Shown piece by piece: positions 33,388 through 44,877 of a DNA stretch of 58,805 bases. The DNA is from Allomyces macrogynus ATCC 38327 (lineage: Eukaryota > Blastocladiomycota > Blastocladiomycetes > Blastocladiales > Blastocladiaceae). Position numbers and translations under genes: made by a program. How positions within the stretch are numbered: position 1 is the stretch's first letter; the number at the start of each line of letters is the position of its first letter. Location of the stretch: contig GG745369.1 in assembly GCA_000151295.1 (NCBI GenBank), positions 70,344 to 129,148 on the forward strand, in the 5' to 3' direction. Below the pieces are notes generated by a model that was given only the letters and a program-made list of their open reading frames with translations, did not search any database and was not told the DNA's origin.

Positions 33388-36300
33388 CTACCCAAGCAAC
33401 CGGCGCGACATGCTCACGGCCGTCCCCGGAACAGGTGTCGGCGCGACCGACGCGGCGGCCAAAATATCCGTCAACAGCGCCCGTGTGCGCGTGTCGGCTG
33501 GATCCTGCTCAAGCGCGCGCTGCGTGCACTCGGCTGCGGGCCGCGCGCGGCGGTGCGCGTGGAACGCAGCGCCCAATGATCTGGGATATCATACGAGTGT
33601 GTCAGAACCATGGAGATGGGACGATGACCACCGTGTAAAGCGAAGTGTACCGCAAAAACTCCTTCTTGTGCAGTCCGAGCAACAGCGCGTAGCTCGCGCA
33701 CTGCTCGGCCTCGAACACGCGGTCGTGCTGCAAGTGCAGCAATGCGAGCGCCGCCCAGGATTTCGGGTCGCGCGGGGTCGTTGTCGTCGCGTGCTACGTT
33801 CCACCCCACCATCAAACACCATCAGATCCCCGGCAACCCACCTCACTCGCGACCCAAACGAACAAGAACGTACGCAAAGACTCGCCTCGGGCCTCCTCGC
33901 CCTTCCCTCAGCCCCATACACACGAGCCCGACTCCCGTCCACGCCTTTGCCCGCACAAACAAATCCCGCGCGACCGCATCCGCTCGACGTCCACGCACGG
34001 CGCGTCCACGCCCCACTCGTCCCCGCCGCACGCCATCGCGTAATAAATCGCGGCCAACCGACGCAGAACTAGCGCGTCGTCACAGTCGGCATGAAACGCG
34101 AGCAACGACTCGTACGCTTGCCGCGCAACCGTCCACTTGGCCGTCACGAACGCGACGTGCCCGAGCGCCGCCCACACTTGTGGGGGAATCGAGGTCCGTG
34201 GTGATCGCCGACCGGAGGACCGCGTCCGCCGCGTCGGGTTGCATGCGCTGCACGTGCATTCGTGCACGGAGGAGCGCGGCGCGGGGTCGTGGCGGTACCG
34301 CGAACGACCAAGTGCTGTGCGAATAGCCGGTCGGCCAAGCTCGTGGCCGCGACTGTCAGACAATGCTCGGCGGCGTCGAGGAACGCGTCGGTCGTGGGCT
34401 TGCGGAGTGGGTCGAGCGGGGTCAGCAGCGCGTCCGTCGCGCCACTAGCGGAATCCGTCAAACGCGCGATTTGCGCAAGACACCCGTCGGCCTTCTCGTC
34501 GGCGCCGTGGTGCATGTAGTGCACGGCGAGCAGCGCGAGCGTGACGGGGCACGACGGCCGGGAACGGAGGACCGTGGTGAGGCAAGTCTCGGCGAGCGCG
34601 ATCCCGTCCGTCTCCGCGGGGTCGCGCGTGGATGCGAGGAGACCGAGGGCAACGAGCGCGGGCACGTGCTTCTCGTGCCGGCTCAGCAAGTCCCGCAAGA
34701 GCTGTGTCGCCGTCTCGGCGTGCCCCGCGCGTGCATGGCACGTGGCGAGCTCGTACTGCGCGCGTAAGTTGTCCGGCTGCGTGACGTGCCGGTCGGTCAA
34801 TGCCTTGATCGCGCCGGGGTAATCCAAGTCGGCCTCGCACATGGCGGCCTCTGCGACCAGGTGGTCCACGACCGTCGTGGCGTCCGGGGCGACGGCGTGC
34901 GTCGTGTACCGCTCGTCGATCGCGCGATGCAGTTCGTCAACGAGGTCGACGTAGACGCGCGCGAGTAACGAGGCCTGGTCGCCACCACTGGGCTCGGCAA
35001 AGTACTCGCTGTACTGCTCCTTGAGCAGTTTCACGACCGCCGTCTTCAAGCTCCGGTGCATCCCGTGCACGAGCCCGTGCCGCTGCACGTGCGCAAGGAA
35101 CGCGCCGCGGTCTTGCCCGGGCACGTACTCGCGCGCGAGCGACTCGACGAGGGTGCGCAATGTCGCGCGGTATTCGGTCTGCGCGAGGTGCACGCGCTTC
35201 GAGAAGATTTGCGTTGCGGGTAATGTGCGGCGCGGGATGAATCAAAATCGACCGGTCCGACACGATCATCTTGGACTTGTCGAGCAAATGGGCGTGCGAG
35301 CGAGACGCGCAGCGTGAGTTTCGTGTCGAGCGATTTGTACGCGGTCAGCTTTTGCTTGAGTTGCGCGACGCTGCCGGGATCCTTTTCGTCGATTTCCACG
35401 GCGTTGGTGACAGCGCCGGAAACTGCGAAGTGGTGGTGGTTCAGAACGCGTCAGAAGAGAGTGGGAGAGGGAAAAAGGATCATCTGTGCGCGAGCCCACG
35501 TACTCGTCACGGTCAGCGTCTCCGGCAACAAAATCGGCCCAATGTCGAGCTGCGCTTTCCCGCGGTACCGCGCCGCGAGCGGGTCGGCCACGTTGCCAAA
35601 CTTGGCCATGGGCGACCGGGTCAGGTCCACGTCTAGCAGCGTCTTGCCCAGGATGCGCTCGCGCAGCTTTTTCAGTGCCGCGGGGCTCAGGAGCGTGCGT
35701 CCAGAGCGGGCCCACATCAGCCGCTTGTGGGGTGCCGTCGCGTCGGGCCCAACGAGGCCGCCGTTGCCGATGGCGAAGGCACGGTCAGTCATCGAGTTGA
35801 GCGGGAGGTTGAGGGAGAGGGTGTAGTGGTACAGGTCTGACAGAGGCGCGCATCAGTCGAAGAACCGATCGGGGATTGGGGCGGAAGCAGAACGCACTCG
35901 ACATCGGGTCCTTTTCCGACGCGTCTTTCCAATTCCACTCGTCGGGTACGGGCGCCACCTCGAGTGGATGCACCTCGAGAATGTTCGACAGTGCGAGATC
36001 CTCTTCGGGCACGAGCGGGCGGCTGGACGTGACGGTCAGCGCCACCGTCGGCTGCAGCTGCTCCTCGGCGCCGTTCACGGTCGTGGTCAAGAGCTTGGGC
36101 GTCGCATAGGTGATGGGCACGGCGAGCATGCCGCCCATGTTGTGGCCCGGTACGGGCATCTCGTCGGGATTGTCGGGCGGCGGTGGTGTCGTGGCAGGGG
36201 CCGAGAAATCGAGAAAGTAGGGCGCGAGGTTGACCTCGCCAGACCCGAGCAGCGCGTTCTTGTCCTTGGGGAGCGCCTCGAATATGGAGACTTGCAGTGG

Positions 36301-36857
36301 TTGGTTGAGAAAAGTGTCAATGAGGCCCTAATCGACGCGATACCGTCAGTCAAACCCGCTCGTGAGCTAGAATTAGCGGGAGCAGAAGTTTTCAATGCAC
36401 ACAGACCTCGGTGACCGTCAAAGTCAGTGTGTAGGCGAATTGATACGCCGGATCGGCAGCGTCGGCAACGACGGGGGTCTTCGTTAGATGTTGTCAGCAA
36501 ACGGCCCGGACTTGCGACCGTGACCAAGCGGGGCGTAACGCACATCTTTCGGCTCAAAATCGGCAAACTGGACCCGGGCAAACGTGGACACTTTCTCGCC
36601 CTTGGACCCGCGCAAACTTTTTGCAGACGAGAGGGTCACCTGGAGCCCAGCGGCAGCGGCAGATCAATTTCTTGGTCATTGGCTCAAAATCATCTCTTTC
36701 CGGGGCCATGTACCGTGAGGACAAAGTCGGTGCTCGCGGCATCTGCTCCGGCAGGTGCCGTGCCCGTATTGGTGCCGTTCCCATTGGATGCAGTGCTTGG
36801 TACTGATCCGGCCGCCGCGCCGGAAGGCGGGACGTTCGTCGCGCTGCTGGCGTTCAT
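33388..36857 (-). CDS. CFAP70: CFAP70-like flagellar protein with TPR repeats
   Basis: CFAP70 is an axonemal (central apparatus) protein needed for ciliary beating. On the minus strand from [10 protein letters not shown] (36857): [18 protein letters not shown] and [13 protein letters not shown] (C2-like start), [36 protein letters not shown], then [29 protein letters not shown] and [20 protein letters not shown]. The second half has [38 protein letters not shown] and TPR repeats ([80 protein letters not shown]), ending MSRRLLG. Exons join through short introns in the N-terminal half. In the second half at least four one-base frame changes occur (near 35290, 35205, 34280 and 34185, one in a C run). 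Either base errors or a decaying gene; the conservation around each break favours errors. Confidence 0.8.
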
Positions 36858-37483
36858 GGTTTGGGAACCGAGACGATCGACTTGATGGGCGCGCAAATGG
36901 TCCTCAATATCGGTTGAAGCTGAATTTCTGAATGAAATGCGGGCACTCGAGCCAAGTGGTCGGTCGTACTCGTCGAGGTTGAGGGTGCAGCTGATGCCGT
37001 TGGCTGTGTTGGTGTGGACGGCCGGTGATCTGCTGTGGCAACGAAACAGAGCTGTGCTGCTCCTCGCTGCAAGCAACGTGACGTTGGTCCACGGGCGCTC
37101 GGGCTTTGCTCGTCTACCTGGTGCAAACCGCAGCATCGTCCACGTCTGGCCATTAATCCCAATCATTTCGGCCACCCAACGCTGTCCAATACCGCTGTGA
37201 CTTGTCGCAAAGTGCTTGCGAGACACGAATTGCATGATTGTGAACCAGATCAGCCCCGAATCGTCAGCCAGGCCCAGTAATTGACCATCGAAGCCGGCAG
37301 CGACCATTGGCTGGTGTGGACCGGTGCCAACCACTCGTTCAAATGACCAGGTCAGCCAACAATGAGGCTAACGAGGTGCAGGCGATTCCTCGCGCCCGGA
37401 GCATGCAGCGTCGCACCCTGAAGGAGCACGCATCCTGACCGTGGACTGAACAACCAAGGCTCTTTCCCGCACCCCGGATGTAG
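36858..37483. promoter_or_regulatory. Head-to-head region between CFAP70 and CEP135
   Basis: About 620 bases separate the CFAP70 Met from the first visible CEP135 exon. On the minus strand a frame of 159 codons (37334-36858) runs open straight into the CFAP70 start and has protein-like composition (FDGQLLGLADDSGLIWF), so CFAP70 might be longer. The missing first exon of CEP135 should also lie here or be overlapped. I found no clear RFX X-box. Confidence 0.4.
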
Positions 37484-40400
37484 GTCCAGTACCTGACGCG
37501 CGAGCTGCAGCGCTTGACCGCCGAAAACAATGCGCTGCACCAACAACTCGTTGACGCGGCTGACGCGCAGGACCAGCAGGCGCGTAAGACGGCGCTCGTC
37601 GTGCGGCGGCTCGAAAACGAGCTGGCCGACGTCAAGTTTCTCAACTCGCAGCTGTTGACCAAAGTCGCGGCCGAGCAGCGCAAGTGCGACGAGGAGCGCA
37701 AGCGCGTCGACGACCTGTTCAAGCGGTGGCAAGTCTGGTCCGGGACGAAACTCGCTCCCACGTCGGGCATGGCCAAACGGTTCCAGCCGCAGCACATGGA
37801 ATTGACGACCGGGCTCGAGCCTCTCGCGATTCCGCCGTTCCTCGCCACGGCCAAGATTATCGACCCGCACATCGTGGACGTCGTGAAAGTGGCCGAGGCC
37901 AAGATTCGCGACATGTCGGCGCGCGTCGAGGAGGCTGAGTTGCGCGAGGCCGATTTGAAGCTGCAGATCCAGGATTTGCGCGCGCAGGTGCGCACGCGCG
38001 ACGACGAGATTCATCGCTCAGTAATTTGATGAGGGCGCAAGCGCGGAACCGCGTCGCGCGTCGAGCATCTCGAGCGCAGGTCGATTTCTGCAGGAGACGG
38101 TTACGCAGCTCGAAGCGGTTCGTATATCCGTTGTTCATGTGGTTGAGAATACCCCACGCACTTACTCCTTCGCTAGGAAAAGGCCAAGACGACCACCAAC
38201 GACGACGAGCTCCGCCGGCTGCGCGAGCAGAACGCGCACCTCATGAAGTCGCTCACGGACCTCGAGGCCGAGGTGCACGACCTGCGGTCCATGTCGATGG
38301 ACTCGGAGCTCGTCCACGAGCTGCAAGAGGAGGTGCAGGCGCTGCATGAGTTGCTGCAGACGGCGCGGAACCAGTACGGCCACCTGACGCACGAATACGA
38401 GGCCCTCCTGGCGCGGCAAGAGGCGACGGTCGCAGCGCGTATCAACGAAGGTCTGCAGACCGACCCGGACTTGGCATCCGCACCGGCGCCACCAGCACCA
38501 GCCGCAGAACAGACGTTGGCACCTGTGGCCCCAACGAGTGCGGCTCCATCAGCCGCCGCTGCGTCACCGCCCGCCCAGCCAATCGTCAAGTGGGCCCTCG
38601 AGCAGGAACTGGCCGATGCGCACGTGAAGCTGCGGCAGTACGCGACGCTCGAGACGCAGCTCGGCCGGCTGCGCACCGAAGTGTGCGACTTACACGCGCA
38701 ATGCGCGTCGCAGGCCGAGCAAATGAAGGCATTGCGGACCGAAAAGACGCAGTTACAAACGGACCTCGATGAGGCGAATGCGGCACGAGCCGAATTGCTC
38801 GACCACTTGCACTCGCTCGACCACGCGACCGAGGAACTTACGGCGCAGGTACAGACGGTCGTCGCGCAAAAGGAGAACCTCGAGCAAATGTACCACCAGC
38901 TGCTCGATCGCCGCGAGGCTGAGGTGCACGACGAGGCCGAGCGCGGCGGGGACCAGCAGTCGGCCGCGGCCGCCGTTGCGACCGAGTGCGAAGAGTGCAT
39001 GAAGCTCACGGTCGAGAACATAGCGCTCAAGGAGGACGTGGCGCGACGGCAGCGCGATCTCGACGCGGTGGTCGCGGCCACGGCCGACTTGAAGACGCAG
39101 GCGAGCAGCTACGTCGACGTGTGCGCGCAGCTGGCCGCGGCGCAGCGACAGCTCGAGACGATTCAGCAGACCAACACGCAGCTGAACGCGACCGTGCAGC
39201 AGCAGCTCGCGATTATCCAGCAGCAGTCGCGCGAGCTGACGGACCTGAAACTCGATTCGGAAAAGCACGCGCGCAATGCGCTGATTGTGCAGCAGCTCGA
39301 GCGCGACATGGAGCGTGCGCGCGGAGAGCTGCAGTCAGTGCAGTCGTTGCTCGCCGAGGCGAACCAGACGGTCAACCAGCGCACAGCACAGGTCAACCGC
39401 ATGCACCAGCAGATTCAGGAGATTGAGATGGAGAAGAAAGTGCGTTTTTGATTTTGTTCCCTCAAACACTTAACGCTCGCTCACACCTTTCCTCGCTGAT
39501 GATTCCAGAACCTCACGACCGAAATCAACAATGTCGCGACCGATCTGACGACGCTGATCAAGGAAAACCAGCTGCTCAACAACGACCTGCACACGGCGAC
39601 GCTCGCCAAGCAGCAGAACTTGCAAGAGGCCGCGCTGTTGCGCAACCAGATCCAGGCACTGCAAAACGACCTGCAGCAAAAAGACGCCGAGCGGCACCAG
39701 CTGCTCGTGCAGTACAAGAAGCTCGTCACGCAGCAGGAGACGAAAGCCGATGCGCGCGCATCGATGCAGGCCGCGCTTGACCAGTACCGGCTCGACCTGC
39801 TTGTCAAGGACAAGAAGATTGCGCAGCTCAGTGCCGCGCTCGACCAGTTGCGCGGGCGGCACGACGCGACCGTGCAGGAACTCGACCGCGTCGCCAAGGA
39901 CCGCGGCGACCATGCGGTCTGCGAGCACCGCGTCCAGGAACTGCTCCAGGCGGTCGAGACGCTGCGGCAGCGCAACGAGCATCTCGAGCGCATGGTCCAG
40001 GAAGAGCGGCTGCGCGCGCATAAGCTCGTGCTCGCGAGCCAGGCTGAGGCCAAGACGCTCAAGGACCAGCTGCAGGGCAAGTCGGCGATCGAGGCGCGGC
40101 TCGAGCGCGAGCTCGCGGAAACAAGGCGCCAGCTCGAAAACCTGTCCGGCGTCGGGCTTCCACCGATTCCCGTCGTATCGGCCGCGGCCGCGCCACCGAG
40201 GAAACCCGCATCGGCGCCACCCGCCGCCCCTGCCGCAGTAGGACCCGCATTCTCGCGCAGTACTCGGAGGGCCGAATCGGAGCCCAAGGCCGCCGCGACC
40301 AGGGCCATGGGCCCAATGCCGGTTGCTGCTCCCGCCGCCGCGGCCACGACACCGGCGCAGGCCAAACTGTGGCAGGCCAAGAGCACGCCGCCGGCCGTGA

Positions 40401-40618
40401 CGCCAAGCAATACAACGACCACGGCCACGCCCAGTTCCAACTCGAACACGACGCCCGGGACCGTGAGCACGTCCGGTTTTCGCGAATGGAAGGCCGAGAA
40501 GCAGGCAATTCAGCGCGAGCTCGCGCACAACGACTCGGTGATGCGGCGCAAGCAGGCGTTTATGGAGAGCAGCGAGCTGTTGAGGAGCGTTGCAGAGATG
40601 GAGCGGACCATGACGTAG
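37484..40618 (+). CDS. CEP135: CEP135/Bld10-like basal body cartwheel protein
   Basis: Coiled-coil protein of the centriole/basal body that links the cartwheel to the microtubule wall. The first visible exon (37484-38020) has the diagnostic LENELADVKFLNSQLLTKV and DPHIVDVVKVAEAKIRDM. After one or two small introns comes a long exon 38177-39439, almost wholly coiled coil with a Pro/Ala hinge (PAPPAPAAEQTLAPVAP), then 39509-40618. That last exon is more coiled coil, a Ser/Pro/Ala-rich linker, and an end with FREWKAEKQAIQRELAHND. Between 38021 and 38176 a short exon with FLQETVTQLEA must be joined, but I could not settle the splice sites; one base may be wrong there. The N-terminal block of the family (the LPLVERL region) is absent from the visible exons. 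Confidence 0.82.
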
Positions 40619-40733
40619 TGCGCGGGTCACTGGATTGCATTTTGATTGGATTTTAAACCCGGAAACCATTTTCTTCTAGATGCTTTTCCTGGTCGACTTC
40701 ATTTCAGTCCATGCAAGTCCAACATCTTCACAG

Positions 40734-41883
40734 TCATCTCGCAATGCCCACTTCACAGTCCTCGTGCGCTAACGACCGACCGTCAACTCGCCGCGGCAAG
40801 AGTCGGCCAACGACTCCCATTCGCATCATCCGCTTCGCGCTCGGGTGCACGTCGGCGACGCTCAACTGGCGCAACCGCGGCGGGAGCAGCAACCCGGGCA
40901 CAGCTGCCGCCTCCTGCTCTGACCTCGACTCGACGAGCTGGCAACTGAACATGTCGAGCGCCTCGAGCGACGCCGGCAAACGCGGTAAAAGTAACCCGAG
41001 TGAAAATCCAGCACCGCGCAGCGTCAATACGCGGAGTGTCGGCGCCAGAGTAAGGGCGGCGATGAGTGTCGGGTTCCACGCGCCAAACCGGACCGTGGGT
41101 ACTTGGCGCGCGAGTGGGAGGCGTGGAACGACCGCGACGGGATCGTGCAGCGCGAAATGAAGCATGTCCACAGCGTGCGGCATCACTGTCGCCATGGCAG
41201 AGAACGCCATGTGGTCTTCGTCCGTATCGGCAATGAGAACGAGTTTCATATCCCGCAGTCGCGTCCTCGGCAGACCTGAGACGATGCCGTCGGAACCAGA
41301 CGAGGTGGAAAATGGCGAGCGACGGAAGCTTGGGAACGAGGTCAGCGAGCGCGAGCTTGGCCGGGATCGCATTTGGGTCAGTTGAATCGGTCGCGGTCTG
41401 CTTGGGCTGCACAAGAGCGGTTGAATAGCGCTGCGTCATAAGCATGTTGCCGAGTATGGCGCTGTTGTCGGGGCATCGAAAGTTGCGCACAAGAAGAGAT
41501 CGCAGGCGCTGGGTTAGAGGCAATGTGTGCGATCCGTTGGCCGTGATGCCGCCAAGAACCAACGTCTCAACGGCTCGTGGGATCGCCGGGAGCTTGTCGG
41601 CCGCGATGTCGCCCTTGACTACGACCCAGCGGCAACGCTGCGGGATCGGCAGGTCGCAAGATGTCTTGTCAACAACAAACCGCCGGATCTGGTGATTCGA
41701 GACGGGAAGGAGCGACCAAGCTCGCGACACGCAGCCGACCTTGTTCTCAGCGACTCCCGCCCCACCGACCCAGGCCATAAATCGACGAGCAAGCTGGTAA
41801 CTATCAACAAGACGACGGCAAGCAAGGTGGCCAAGACAGCCAAGACACGGTACGTTCTTTCTACGCTTTCCAGCATGCTCCAC
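40734..41883 (-). CDS. F-box/LRR family protein, copy C (one frame break)
   Basis: Best-preserved member of the family. It contains CDLPIPQRCRWVVVKGD, KLPAIPRAVETLVLGGITAN, LTQRLRSLLVRNFRCPDN, LVPKLPSLAIFHLVWF, then after a one-base change near 41285 LRDMKLVLIADTDEDHMAF, WNPTLIAALTLAPTLRVLTL, LLLPRLPASLEALDMFSC and LLPPRLRQLSVADV. Leucine spacing is that of LRRs. The first segment aligns with copy B (LPPIPLTVKMLNIEHL). An F-box at the N-terminus is expected by analogy but not clearly visible, so the start at 41883 is uncertain. GC and CpG are normal for the gene-rich parts, so it may be active if the break is an error. It would be a substrate adaptor of an SCF ubiquitin ligase, a family-level inference. 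Confidence 0.5.
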
Positions 41884-42340
41884 TCATCCATATTGCCATC
41901 ACACCTTCGACCTGCTGCACAGTCAATCGCCACGATCAACGACTCCCATGAAATGGCCATGCTGTCCCAACACGGTGCTTAAACATAGGACAGGGACCTT
42001 GCTCCCTTGGACTGGACGTGTTGGACACTGCTGCAGAAACAAAGGATAGGGAGTTGGGGTGAACTGGCCGCTCGGCCTGCTGTTGTGACGACGTGTGAGA
42101 GTGGAATGGATGAGCGGACGTGATGCTTGGACAATTCTACCACAGGGGATTAAGAACTGACAATCTTCCTTCAACGGGGGTACCAGCTCATATCGCGTCA
42201 TCCGAAAGTCTCCTTCCTCAGAAATTTCTGCTAGATTATACATATAGCCTCTTCCGTTAAAATCAAATCCATCAATCCCAATCCACATCAAACCGCTCAA
42301 GCAGCTCCTCGACTCGACACCATTTTGAGAGCAACACCAG
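41884..42340. other. Intergenic, no gene seen
   Basis: AT-richer stretch upstream of copy C. It could hold the copy's F-box exon, but nothing recognisable is present. Confidence 0.3.
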
Positions 42341-42354
42341 ACAACGTTGTGCTC

Positions 42355-42535
42355 CCGACCAAGGTTTGCAGGGGGGTTTGAGGCCGTCAAACCAACAAAC
42401 CGGGCCAGTTTGAGGTTGGTTTGAGCCTGGTTTGAGAGTCTCCTGGGTTGATCGGCCGGTTTGGTGGGCTTGAAGGTTTGATGCCTCAAACTTAAAGGTT
42501 TGGATCGTTTGCAGGCAGTTTGCACAGTGGTGCAA
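42355..42535. repeat. GTTTG/CAAAC-rich tract with small palindromes
   Basis: About ten GTTTG and three CAAAC pentamers lie within 180 bases, with a perfect 7+7 inverted repeat GGTTTGA-GGCCG-TCAAACC near 42376. Not a simple tandem array; spacing is irregular. Function unknown. Confidence 0.6.
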
Positions 42536-43226
42536 AGCAGTTTGTGGCGTCTCGGACTGATCAAGCTTTGTACAACACAGCGCAAGACGCGTTCTTGTCG
42601 GTCCAGCTCCACGAATGGCTCCCGACTTTAAAATCGCAGTACGTGCGACATTCGCTGCAGGTCACGAATAGACAGCTCCTTGAGCGACGAACAGGCGACC
42701 AAGCCAGCGCCAAGGAAACCAGTTCTTGCACCGCCCATTGAACTCAAGTGTACTGCGCTCTACTCTGGTAGGGGCAAGACAGGCGACTCGTTGATGATCA
42801 CGAAATTGCCGCGGATCTTGCCAGAATTGGTGACCAAGGGGGTTGCGAGACTTGGATCATGGCATCGGTTGCATTCGCGCCGCTCAAAAGGCTTTCAGCG
42901 ACCCGCGCCTGGGTCAGGAGCAAATGTACTTCACGCAGTGGCACGACACATGAAGAAAGATCTTTCTGACGGGCTAGAGAAAGGCGCGACACGAAGCAAG
43001 CTCGTTCCGCCATGACGAGAACATTTGTGCAAACAAAGCAGCTGGCCACGACTGACCACAACAACACCAAAAACCTAGGAGAATCATTCAAGGCGAAACA
43101 TTCATCTTTCAAAACGCATCTCGCCATGACACCGAGACAAAGAACTGAGATGCCTTAAAATGCCCTTCAAGTGAGGCGATCACAGCTCGGGCTTTGAATT
43201 GTCCCCCATCAACACATTCACGCTTC
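42536..43226. other. Intergenic with a weak open frame
   Basis: A plus-strand frame at 42680-43015 starts MSDEQATKPAPRKPVLAPP and lasts 111 codons. An overlapping minus-strand frame is equally long. Neither has recognisable content, so I do not call a gene. Confidence 0.3.
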
Positions 43227-44457
43227 TTAAAGACGAAACAATTTCGAAAAGACCGCCCGCATGATCCCGGCATCGTGATACCCAAACTTGCGCTCCAGGT
43301 ACCCGCGGTCGCCATCAACCAGGTCATAAATCTCGCGCAGCGGCGCAGTCACTTCATTCTTGGGCCAATTGGAAAAGCGCTGCTGCAACTTGAGCCGCCA
43401 GTTGCGCCGAAAAACGGGCGGATCCGCCAATAACGCTGGCCCGACTGCTTGAAGAGCGTCATAATCCATCTCGAGGACCTGCAAGCTCGATGGCAGCGTA
43501 CGCACCCACGCTGCATGATCGGCGGTCTTGTTGAGCTCCGAGATGGCTGAGAGGCTGAGAACGCGCAGGGTGCGGGGCAACGACGTTGACAGGGAAGTAA
43601 GCAAGTTGCCACGAAGCTCGAGATGACGCAGGGATGGAAGCCAGTGGGCGGCGCACGGAGGAAGGTGCTGCATCTTGAGCCGGTTCTGGCAAAGCTTGAG
43701 CAACTCGAGCGTGTTTGGTAGGTGCGGGAATAAATCATGAGCGAGCTCGTTGGGCCCAAACGGACCCGCCTGCTTCAAGTTGAGCAAGAGAAGCGACCGA
43801 GGGAGGTGCGGCGCAAGCACAGCAAGGGACTACCCGCCGCGGTTCTCTTGTGAGAGTCGCAAGTGTTCCAAACGGTCTCCGAGAGCCAAATGGCCCATGA
43901 GATCTGCATCCATCATTGGCAGCTTGAGCTTGAGCGTCCAAGTCGACGGCAAATGCATAAGCAGTTCCTCAGGCACACGAAATGCAGGCGACTGACCAAT
44001 GGCGCTAATTTGACCCTTGGCTGCAGCAGCGTCAGCCTCCTCTTGCTCCTCGAGCTCGTCATCATCATTTGCTTCGACATAGACCGATAGCTTGAGCGTG
44101 TCAGTGCTGAAAGGCATGGCCGCAGAGAGCCGCTGCAATGCAGCACGTTCGTCGTCAACGTGCATGTAAACTTTCAAGACGAGCTCACGCATGCCCGCAC
44201 GTGGCAATTTCGCAACAACAGCGTCAACGCCAGTCGCTACGCATTTAGGCAACACCAACAGCGAGCGCAGGAATCGTCGCGTCGCCAAACGAACCCGTGC
44301 GGCTCAGAACCTTGAGTTCAACCAGTGTCGGTGGTAAATGCTGGCGGACAAGTGCAGCAAGCGGATAGTCGTCGTGAGAAATACTGCCAAAGACACCGAG
44401 TGTCAGGCGGCACAGGGCCGACGGTAACGCCCTGCGAAAAAAGGCATCAGCAAACAC
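43227..44457 (-). pseudogene. F-box/LRR family relic, copy D
   Basis: Minus-strand LRR-rich relic. It starts with LPSALCRLTLGVFGS and LPPTLVELKVLSRTGSFGD. After a frame change near 44275 come VDAVVAKLPRAGMRELVLKV, LSAAMPFSTDTLKLSVYVEA, an acidic insert, and LPSTWTLKLKLPMMDADL. An in-frame TAG at about 43830 then interrupts RLSQENRGG/SLAVLAPHLP. Beyond it the frame continues with NTLELLKLCQNRLKMQHL, WLPSLRHLELRGNLLTSL, TLRVLSLSAISELNKTA and a terminal GYLERKFGYHDAGIMRAVF. One stop plus one frame change make it likely non-functional, though it is GC-rich and otherwise well preserved. It matches copies A and B segment for segment. The F-box end is missing or unrecognised upstream. Confidence 0.65.
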
Positions 44458-44877
44458 GAATTCATAACGGGCTGCATGCTTTTGTCACATTTGTCGCTTG
44501 TTTGTCGCGCCGGCCTCGTCGCTAAAACTGTTGAACGAGGGATGGGGTAATTCGGTGCACTTGGAACCCAACCGAATTGACAACTGCAAGCGCTTCTTGC
44601 TCCCAACTGAAGGAGGAAAATGCAGCCGCGATGCCACACCTGTCACACTCTGGCAGTCATGGCGGACGGCCATGGACCAGGACAAGGATCGGTGTATCTG
44701 TCTTTCCACCATTCGCGCATGTTCGAGAAGAGCACAGGCAACTGATCTGACTGAACGCTCGCTGATCTTGAAGCATGAGGACTTTGAAGCATCCACCCAT
44801 GAACAACAAGGCATCACATGACGATCCAACGCACGAATCGACAAATGATGTGCAATGTATTGATGAGCCAGCCACAC
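44458..44877. other. Spacer between copy D and DUF4246 gene
   Basis: No supported gene; may contain further decayed 5' sequence of copy D. Confidence 0.3.

Noticed and set aside
36858..37483. RFX-type X-box in the CFAP70/CEP135 spacer
   Set aside because: Only a half-site like GTTGCC is present; no convincing palindrome.
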